Shown here one piece after another: positions 58,001 to 60,556 of a stretch of 60,556 bases of DNA. The position numbers and the translations under genes are program-made. The stretch is taken from assembly GCA_002633005.1 (NCBI GenBank), contig NMRA01000922.1, forward strand, positions 1 through 60,556, written 5' to 3'. Positions within the stretch are counted from its first letter, which is position 1, and each line of letters opens with the position of its first letter. Below the pieces are notes generated by a model. That model was not told where the DNA came from. It was given only the letters and a program-made list of their open reading frames with translations, and made no database searches. The stretch comes from Phoronis australis. Taxonomy: Eukaryota > Phoronida > Phoronidae.

Positions 58001-59876
58001 TGACGTATTGACCCGGTAGATATGGGATCCAAATGCCAATGGACCTGAGGACTGCTATGCACTGGAAAAGCCACGAACAGATCCTAGCTAAGTGTGGTAG
58101 TGACGTGGATTCGTTCAAACATGTAGGTAAATCTGACACCATCCAGAGATTTTCATAAAGAACAGCGCAAGCATTTAAGTACTCCACTGACGTGTCTACA
58201 TTCACATGAACAATCAAAGTTTAACGAAAGCAAATAAGTCAATTGTGTTTAAAAAAGTGGAATACTTTAAAACGTATTTCATAAAAACCTGACCACACAA
58301 CGACATTTGCGCTTCAAATTCAGTTCAACACAAAAATAAACATGAAATCTGCATTCGTTTACATGTACGTTCTCCAAAATTAGAATAAAAAGACATGACG
58401 TCCTTGTTAGGCCTACTTATCCAGCAATGAGAGACAGTGTAACATCGCGAAGCGATCCTAGTGACTTTCTTTTGAAATATCACGACTTTTCCTCCACAGG
58501 AATCATGTCACTGATATAAAAACGAGTGGGGGACCCTTATCTCATGATAACATTCATCGTAATACGCGAATAAACTTACCAGGGCAAGGCGGACCTACAC
58601 ACATTGTTGATTCGGTGTTGACACCGGTACAGGAGCGACCTCCTCTCAGTGCTGGGGGATAATCGCACTTCCTACGTCTAACTTTAGTTCCGTTGGAGCA
58701 ACTTGCGGAGCACTGGCTCCAAGATTCCCAGGTATTCCAATCACCGTGCACTTGAATTCAAAGACATTTTCGCATCAGTGAGAGAGGACGTACACCACAT
58801 TTGCTAAGGCTACAAATCCACTTCTAACTCTTAATCTCATGTTTTATAACGTTGTCCAAAAAGCTCCTTGTTTTACAATTCATCCTGAATTTGTCATTTA
58901 TAACACGTTCAGTTACGAAAGCAGTCTTGATGATTTTTTTAACATCAATGCTAATCAAACGGGACAACGCACTAAGCACAGCGAGAAAGCTGCCCGAAGT
59001 TTACTTTTTCGTAATATCGACGCTGCTGACCCAAGCGCAATTGTGGCAAAATTTTGGCAAGAACAGTTTAGCTGGTATGAAGTCTATTCAATATTTGGTG
59101 GCCAGATTAACGGAATACGTACAGGAACCTGCAAGAGGACAGTATCAATTGTATACAAACCTTTACAGCGCGCATAGGCGTATCCTTCATCTACATCGCA
59201 TTGCGCTCCCCATCCAGCGTGAAGGCAAGATGTCAACGAAAGCTCATTTCCGGTACAGTTGACTTTCGTTAACAACGTCAAACGTGAAGACGCAGCAGCA
59301 ACGCCACCTAAAAGAAAAAGATTAGTGCATAACACCTTAAGGTCATTAGAGGAGACAACGTAGCCCCAGCACTCGAGGTCGTAGGTTCGAGTCCCACTGG
59401 GTCCCACTGCTAAACTTTTGAGTCAGGTTTCTAGCTGCTGTCTATATATTAATAAAGCATAAACATCATTCCAGGTGATCAGTACAATGAGCTCACATGG
59501 GCTACCTGTGCACGACTGGTACAACGTGTATCAGACCGCCTGCAATTAATTTTTAAACGTCATTAGAAACAAATTGCAACAATTCTTCAATCTGACGTCG
59601 ATATCGTGTTCCAGCCTTTGCAGAAATGTCTTAACACTTCTTTTAACCTTTACCCAAGAACTGTGGAAGGAGATACTGCTCCCATCTAATGACCTCCACT
59701 AAACTGACGATCAATACCTTCAGTAGCTCCGTCAAAACCGAGCTGCCAGCAGAGTACTGATGCATCGGTAACATCCCAGTCTTGACCACAGATGGCAGCC
59801 CACTCGCCATGTGCTTCGTCGTAAATGTTGACTATTCCTTCACCGAAGGTCTCACCATCAGTCAGACGTATCAGCG
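30883..59876 (-). CDS. Modular extracellular protein: SRCR, 24+ thrombospondin type 1 repeats, fibrinogen/CNTNAP-like domain (partial)
   Basis: 29 exons are recognised on the minus strand: two SRCR exons (59,718-59,876 and 59,161-59,307), 24 TSR exons (58,580-58,750 down to 34,805-34,978) and three fibrinogen-like exons (32,635-32,772, 32,158-32,406, 30,883-31,047). Every exon has phase 1 on both sides, so all joins stay in frame and sum to about 1,611 residues. The protein must be extracellular: each TSR has six cysteines, W-x2-W tracts (C-mannosylation) and mostly the C-x2-[ST]-C-x2-G O-fucose site. TSR and SRCR domains bind glycans and matrix or microbial surfaces; in cnidarians both classes have been implicated in recognising microbes and algal symbionts. 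Whether this gene does so is not shown. The start codon, signal peptide and any membrane anchor are outside the window or unrecognised, and the last exon is missing. That the SRCR, TSR and fibrinogen-like parts form one gene is inferred from strand, order and phase. Confidence 0.8.
31640..31780 (+). repeat. Interspersed repeat, copy 2
   Basis: It shares AAGCAAGACTT, GTGAGATTAC and CTGAG, in order and spacing, with 8,203-8,300, including the CAGTAACGCTTGGGCCTACGC lead-in that resembles the other copy. It lies in an intron of the TSR gene. Confidence 0.5.
32158..32406 (-). CDS. Fibrinogen/CNTNAP-like domain, exon 2
   Basis: It encodes EHNHEQPIEV at its start, IKQVAALVDASLECRQSLRW with the partner cysteine of WDC, and FGAVTFWMNRDQIEQFYWAG. 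The (A/V)-A-L-x-D-x-S-x2-C-x-Q...C and W-x-x-R-D...Y-W-(A/G)-G pattern is that of contactin-associated proteins. The start was set at 32,406 because upstream in-frame sequence has a TGA and only this AG keeps phase 1. 83 codons. The donor is GTAATG. Confidence 0.88.
32635..32772 (-). CDS. Fibrinogen/CNTNAP-like domain, exon 1
   Basis: It encodes PRTCREWYARGKTDSGYTDI and DPDMEGPLKPFAAYCDMS: the C...G-x-Y-x-I-D-P-D-x2-G-P...V-x-C-D-M opening of fibrinogen-like domains. The acceptor is CATTGCAG and the donor GTACGA. Its first codon is completed by the last base of the TSR exon at 34,805-34,978, giving Leu-Pro-Arg-Thr-Cys at the junction. Confidence 0.88.
32773..34804 (-). other. Intron between the last TSR and the fibrinogen-like domain
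   Basis: Two kilobases with no further exon recognised. A word ACGAGATTCTTACGTCT at about 32,957 recurs at about 41,251 within another intron, so some of this is interspersed repeat. Confidence 0.5.
34805..34978 (-). CDS. TSR-24 exon (last repeat)
   Basis: 58 codons: WLEWGSWQECSKTCGGG, then CNLTTHGNLTAPC in place of the usual C-x-GP-x2-GG-x2-C, and CSIYSCNL. It is the most divergent repeat and the only one of 174 bp. It keeps all six cysteines and the O-fucose motif CSKTCGGG. The donor is GTGAGT. Confidence 0.88.
35334..35498 (-). CDS. TSR-23 exon
   Basis: 55 codons: VDGVWNDWSRWSDCSVSCGG, CYGPFYNGNDC, CNENPCP. It lies just 3' of the N gap. The last base is A rather than G, so the next repeat starts with Ile. 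Confidence 0.9.
35543..36111. other. Assembly gap (569 N)
   Basis: Run of N between TSR-22 and TSR-23. The flanks are intron-like, with a C run at 36,118-36,135. Neighbouring TSR exons elsewhere lie 0.3-1.7 kb apart, so one more 165-bp exon could be hidden. Confidence 0.95.
36735..36899 (-). CDS. TSR-22 exon
   Basis: 55 codons: VDGIYLPWSPWASCSVTCGD, CHGPFHGGKEC, CNVTPCP. The first Trp of the tract is Tyr, and CGDG replaces CGGG. The donor is the weak GTACCG. Confidence 0.9.
37245..37409 (-). CDS. TSR-21 exon
   Basis: 55 codons: VDGYYDSWQEWGRCDVSCGG, CIGPYFGGKPC, CNRQPCP. The first Trp is Tyr. The longest open frame here runs in another phase; the splice sites (acceptor CAAAAG, donor GTAAGA) fix this one. 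Confidence 0.9.
37733..37897 (-). CDS. TSR-20 exon
   Basis: 55 codons: VDGVWKSWSHWGTCDVTCGG, CDGPFYGGLNC, CSNTSCP. The donor is GTATGG. Confidence 0.9.
38034..38198 (-). CDS. TSR-19 exon
   Basis: 55 codons: VDGHFNEWSGWGDCSATCGG, CVGPFYGGLNC, CNEHNCP. The first Trp is Phe. It lies only 135 bases from TSR-20, the closest pair. The shared GPFYGGLNC supports recent duplication of these two. Confidence 0.92.
38519..39280. repeat. Clusters of inverted CATAAATTGTCGCC words flanking 0.5 kb
   Basis: CCGCCATAAATTGTCGCC at 38,522-38,539 is mirrored by GAGCGACAATTTATGCGGG at 39,229-39,247. Further copies in both orientations occur at about 38,656-38,676, 39,212-39,228 and 39,258-39,275. The middle, 38,690-39,186, has no such words. 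This looks like a small DNA transposon with multiple terminal inverted repeats inside the TSR-18/TSR-19 intron. Confidence 0.5.
39914..40078 (-). CDS. TSR-18 exon
   Basis: 55 codons: VFDTWGQWTVCSTSCGEG, CLGPLYNGNDC, CHERHCP. The first Trp is Phe, and CGEG replaces CGGG. The donor is GTACGA. Confidence 0.9.
40079..41469 (-). other. Intron between TSR-17 and TSR-18
   Basis: 1.4 kb, no exon recognised. It includes diverged interspersed words such as GTGCGAGCTTAAG near 41,006 (also near 34,022) and the ACGAGATTCTTACGTCT word at about 41,251. Confidence 0.5.
41470..41634 (-). CDS. TSR-17 exon
   Basis: 55 codons: VDGLFGEWTVWQSCNASCGG, CKEPQHGGRRC, CNSQNCP. Phe replaces the first Trp, and GP is EP. 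The donor is GTAATG after a final A. Confidence 0.9.
42201..42365 (-). CDS. TSR-16 exon
   Basis: 55 codons: FEDWSSWSNCSASCGGG, CKGPFYGGDEC, CNDHNCP. Phe replaces the first Trp. The donor is GTAAGA. Confidence 0.92.
42544..42785 (+). repeat. Interspersed repeat, copy B (GGCGGATTTAG family)
   Basis: It begins CTAGGCGGATTTAGGGGG, has an inner TGTGCAGTTTTA word, a G run followed by CTCAGACC, and ends near CGGTGCAATCGG. It is the plus-strand counterpart of 2,240-2,440. It lies in the intron between TSR-15 and TSR-16. Confidence 0.7.
43091..43255 (-). CDS. TSR-15 exon
   Basis: 55 codons: QWNLWSRWSQCNATCGGG, CGGTAFGGKSC, CNAQHCP. GP is replaced by GT. The donor is GTATAT. Confidence 0.92.
44035..44199 (-). 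CDS. TSR-14 exon
   Basis: 55 codons: YYESWSAWSSCNASCGGG, CVPPMNNGKPC, CNGNPCP. Tyr replaces the first Trp. The intron to TSR-13 is 1.07 kb with no exon seen. Confidence 0.92.
45265..45429 (-). CDS. TSR-13 exon
   Basis: 55 codons: VWLSWSQWTECNVTCGGG, CRGPLHGGKAC, CAQSFCP. All three Trp are present. It ends in A before GTAAGC. Confidence 0.92.
45597..45761 (-). CDS. TSR-12 exon
   Basis: 55 codons: VWRAWSNWTGCSKSCGGG, CDKPLYGGRNC, CNTNVCP. The donor GTATTT is followed by a T-rich intron of 167 bases, one of the shortest here. Confidence 0.92.
46037..46201 (-). CDS. TSR-11 exon
   Basis: 55 codons: AWVTWSEWSSCSSSCGNG, CSGPFFGGIPC, CNLRDCP. CGNG replaces CGGG. The acceptor is unusual, ending ACTCGAG. 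Confidence 0.9.
46490..46654 (-). CDS. TSR-10 exon
   Basis: 55 codons: VWLEWTSWANCSATCGGG, CEGPYYGGENC, CSIHYCP. The donor is GTGAGT. Confidence 0.93.
46735..46757. repeat. TACATGTA palindrome cluster
   Basis: Repeated ACATGTA words in the intron between TSR-9 and TSR-10, like the cluster at 18,824-18,862. Confidence 0.6.
47034..47198 (-). CDS. TSR-9 exon
   Basis: 55 codons: VWKDWSDWFACNASCGGG, CDSGKHGGQNC, CNLQHCP. SG replaces GP. The donor is GTGAGA. Confidence 0.93.
47199..47991 (-). other. Intron between TSR-8 and TSR-9
   Basis: 0.8 kb with no exon or named repeat. Confidence 0.6.
47992..48156 (-). CDS. TSR-8 exon
   Basis: 55 codons: MWNQWQDWSECSASCGNG, CHGPLYGGANC, CHKIPCP. CGNG replaces CGGG. 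The donor is GTGAGG. Confidence 0.93.
48606..48770 (-). CDS. TSR-7 exon
   Basis: 55 codons: FWRSWSIWGTCSASCGGG, CDGPYHGGQSC, CNELNCP. The donor is GTAAGA. Confidence 0.93.
49148..49312 (-). CDS. TSR-6 exon
   Basis: 55 codons: VWYSWSPWSNCSLACGGG, CDGPFFGGTNC, CNSHLCP. Ala precedes the second cysteine, so the O-fucose site is lost. The donor is GTATGG. Confidence 0.93.
49614..49680 (+). mobile_element. Element end with CAGAGGCGGATCTACGGGG
   Basis: A GGCGGATCTA end followed by G, T/A and C runs (to about 49,665). It is the same type of end as at 52,393-52,411 in inverted orientation, about 2.8 kb away, and as at 12,588-12,677. No internal gene. Confidence 0.45.
49720..50900 (-). repeat. Strongly decayed tandem units in the TSR-5/TSR-6 intron
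   Basis: Related blocks recur about every 300-350 bases. AAGGATCTTGAAAGATGCTT (49,954), AAGGTCCTGCAAATGGTT (50,543) and AAGGTTCTGCAGGTGGCTT (50,836) begin similar stretches. TACTAGGTGGCGCAGAATACG (50,035) resembles TACTAGGAGGCGTAGAAGACG (50,372). On the minus strand the units give loosely similar peptides: GSYVPMELTTEDDEFLEQKC versus CDPMKQTTNDESRTDLAPGC, and YYGYNCVFSFSEGFGVFYA versus YYEDDSTFSFCDGVHVFCA. Stops break them. They may be remnants of duplicated exons or of a satellite; I recognise no family. Confidence 0.35.
50901..52265 (-). other. Rest of the TSR-5/TSR-6 intron
   Basis: No exon recognised. A 78-codon minus frame at 51,202-51,438 (QLDKARRILPHLAPLEDSG) looks compositionally protein-like but matches nothing I know. 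Confidence 0.4.
52280..52411 (-). mobile_element. Element end with CAGTGGCGGATCTACG (reverse strand)
   Basis: The minus strand from 52,411 reads CAGTGGCGGATCTACG, then a long G run, as in the end at 49,614. The body contains G/C runs and CpG-rich words. It probably belongs to the same non-autonomous family. Confidence 0.45.
52566..52730 (-). CDS. TSR-5 exon
   Basis: 55 codons: MWSAWSNYSICSTLCGGG, CIGPFHDGANC, CNTHECP. Tyr replaces the third Trp and Leu precedes the second cysteine, so the O-fucose site is absent. It ends in A before GTAAGT. Confidence 0.92.
52846..54503. mobile_element. DNA transposon with 15-bp inverted repeats and TTAA flanks (Kolobok-like, non-autonomous)
   Basis: The left end is AGGAGAATGCCACCC and the right end GGGTAGCATTCTCCT, matching as inverted repeats at 14 of 15 bases. 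TTAA directly flanks both ends (52,842-52,845 and 54,504-54,507). TTAA duplications are made by piggyBac and Kolobok transposases; piggyBac ends normally begin CCC, so Kolobok fits better. The 1,658-bp body has only short frames on both strands and no recognisable transposase. It contains a GC-rich patch (53,338-53,392) and a hairpin GCCAGTAA/TTACTGGC (53,760-53,780). Confidence 0.7.
54862..55026 (-). CDS. TSR-4 exon
   Basis: 55 codons: VWEVWSSWTACTTSCGGG, CNGPHYGGLDC, CNTDFCP. The donor is GTACAG. Confidence 0.92.
55537..55701 (-). CDS. TSR-3 exon
   Basis: 55 codons: VNGAWNVWTSWSNCNITCGG, CNGPHYGGKEC, CNDQHCP. It shares CNGPHYGG with TSR-4. The donor is GTACGT. Confidence 0.92.
55760..56330. 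repeat. Low-complexity ACC/ACG/ATG-rich tract
   Basis: Short imperfect runs of AC-A/C/G triplets give Thr-rich chance frames on the plus strand and a Val-rich frame on the minus strand. No domain. It lies in the TSR-2/TSR-3 intron. Confidence 0.5.
56331..57633 (-). other. Rest of the TSR-2/TSR-3 intron
   Basis: AT-rich; no exon or named repeat recognised. Confidence 0.5.
57634..57798 (-). CDS. TSR-2 exon
   Basis: 55 codons: VHGAWDTWSTWTTCNATCGG, CVDPKHGGMDC, CNEQHCP. VHG replaces the usual VDG, shared only with TSR-1. The donor is GTAATT. Confidence 0.92.
58580..58750 (-). CDS. TSR-1 exon
   Basis: 57 codons: VHGDWNTWESWSQCSASCSN, CDYPPALRGGRSC, CVGPPCP. A two-residue insertion in the C-x-GP loop makes it 171 bp, and CSNG replaces CGGG. 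It directly follows the SRCR exons in phase 1. Confidence 0.92.
59161..59307 (-). CDS. SRCR domain, second exon
   Basis: 49 codons: SSRLTLLTKVNCTGNELSLT, SCLHAGWGAQCDVDEGYAYA, RCK. The x-V-x-C-T-G-N-E-x-S-L-x2-C...G-W-G...C-x3-E-x-A...C pattern is the C-terminal half of an SRCR domain. The acceptor is CTTTTAG and the donor GTTTGT. It joins the first SRCR exon in phase 1 to give DGATEGGVAAA. Confidence 0.9.
59341..59400 (+). repeat. tRNA-derived SINE head (B box)
   Basis: GGTTCGAGTCC at 59,384-59,394 matches the polymerase III B box exactly, and upstream AGCACTCGAGGTCGTA resembles the tRNA anticodon-arm and variable region with a deletion. A full cloverleaf cannot be folded and the A box is not clear, so this is a SINE or tRNA pseudogene rather than a working tRNA. 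It lies in the SRCR intron. Confidence 0.5.
59718..59876 (-). CDS. SRCR domain, first exon (5'-most recognised)
   Basis: 53 codons: LIRLTDGETFGEGIVNIYDE, HGEWAAICGQDWDVTDASVL, CWQLGFDGATE. It matches the SRCR opening: RL...G-x3-G-x-V-x-I, W-x3-C-x2-x-W-x2-x-D-A-x-V-x-C-x-Q-L-G-F. The acceptor ATGATAG was chosen for phase 1. An in-frame ATG lies 91 codons before the frame end, with a hydrophobic stretch (FVIATINLFPFVQFMIALIR). That could be a signal peptide if this were the first coding exon, but a splice acceptor is the better reading. Confidence 0.85.
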
Positions 59877-59967
59877 CTATCATAAATTGTACGAAGGGGA
59901 ACAGATTTATCGTTGCAATCACAAAGCCTCTGCTTAAAGTGTACACATAATGACTCTTGTACCTCAA

Positions 59968-59972
<5 letters not shown>

Positions 59973-60031
<59 letters not shown>
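59973..60031. repeat. (TA)n microsatellite
   Basis: About 59 bases of uninterrupted TA dinucleotide, ending in TTATTATA. Confidence 0.95.
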
Positions 60032-60035
<4 letters not shown>

Positions 60036-60233
60036 ATATCTTACTAGATTTCAGTGCCTTTAGTGGACAGCTCATAAAGAAACACGCAAAAATTGAAAAA
60101 AATAGTAATTATGCCTAACGTCATGGGTTGAACCCAAGTCGTTCGCCATACTGTTCGGATCAGAGAGTTATGCAAAGTGTATTGAGTGAAGAGAAAGCAA
60201 AATACATTTAGTGTTGAGAAGGTTCGTAGAGGG

Positions 60234-60437
60234 ATCAAAAGATGTGTTTCCGGAGGCTGCAGCAACAGTAGTCAGGCGGAAAATGTCTCGGTGTTCCGAA
60301 GGATACCAATGTTGCGCAGAAGTGGCATCGCTTCGTGCGCCGAACGAGAGTGTGGGACGTCATCGTGGACCAAGCGATTCTGTCCGGGGCCACTCTGTGT
60401 TCTGCCCACTTTGAGGACTCGCGTTTCGACTCCAGTC
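60234..60437 (+). pseudogene. THAP-type zinc finger, frameshifted
   Basis: Frame one reads KRCVSGGCSNSSQAENVSVF. After a shift near 60,292-60,300 a second frame reads PKDTNVAQKWHRFVRRTRVW and later LCSAHFEDSRFD (from 60,395). Together they show the C2CH THAP pattern: C-x4-C, Pro, Trp, then C-x2-H with the LCS-x-H-F-x2-x-x-F ending. The frame offset equals loss of one base, consistent with a missing C in the run before CCGAAGGAT. THAP domains occur in P-element-like transposases and in transcription factors; no second domain is visible before the window ends. Confidence 0.75.
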
Positions 60438-60556
60438 ACAAGAGACGTTACGATGAAGGCCTGGTTCAATAAAGGACAATATTTATCATTCAGAAACATC
60501 AGCTCTTAGTTCAGGATCGTCTGTTGGATGACTGGGTTGACTCGCCGAGCCCGAGG

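Noticed and set aside
59341-59400. Functional tRNA gene
   Set aside because: No cloverleaf can be formed; the D and anticodon arms are incomplete.
59686-59967. Start codon and signal peptide for the TSR gene directly upstream of the SRCR domain
   Set aside because: The ATG-led hydrophobic stretch lacks a convincing cleavage site and is crossed by a plausible splice acceptor at 59,877-59,878. It is kept only as an alternative.

Overview
This is a window of animal nuclear DNA, most likely from an anthozoan cnidarian such as a stony coral or sea anemone. It is AT-rich, and its genes are split into short exons bounded by GT-AG introns. The palindrome TACATGTA recurs throughout. Decayed retroelements and DNA transposons are common, and one assembly gap of 569 N lies at 35,543-36,111. 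The assignment to Cnidaria rests on the style of the thrombospondin type 1 repeats, the Penelope-like remnant and the repeat families. No marker gene proves it.

Two genes can be reconstructed. The first, on the plus strand, is a complete ammonium transporter of the AMT family. It has a TATA/initiator promoter near 4,217-4,250, a non-coding first exon ending at 4,333, and ten coding exons from 8,617 to 20,010 that encode 493 residues. A poly(A) signal lies at 20,141. All reading frames join without conflict, and the twin-histidine pore, the Phe gate and the substrate-site Asp are visible.

The second, on the minus strand, fills the right half from 59,876 down to 30,883 and runs tail to tail with the first. 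It is a large modular extracellular protein gene. In transcription order it has two exons of a scavenger receptor cysteine-rich (SRCR) domain, at least 24 exons each encoding one thrombospondin type 1 repeat (TSR), and three exons of a fibrinogen/contactin-associated-protein-like domain. Every visible exon has phase 1-1, and 22 consecutive TSR exons are exactly 165 bp. The visible part encodes about 1,611 residues. The 5' end (start codon, signal peptide) lies beyond the right edge or is unrecognised, the last 3' exon is not found, and the N gap may hide another TSR.

The rest is repeat-rich. The left edge (564-1,342) holds a decayed copy of a Cys-rich uncharacterised repetitive ORF family. 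LINE reverse-transcriptase remnants lie at 2,545-2,925 and 22,000-22,440 (both minus), and a Penelope-like GIY-YIG remnant at 29,143-29,715 (plus). A 1.66-kb element with TTAA flanks and 15-bp terminal inverted repeats, probably Kolobok-like, sits in a TSR intron at 52,846-54,503. Several small elements share a GGCGGATYTA end. A tRNA-derived SINE head lies at 59,341-59,400, and a frameshifted THAP zinc finger lies at the right edge (60,234-60,437). The region between the two genes (20.2-30.8 kb) shows no convincing host gene.
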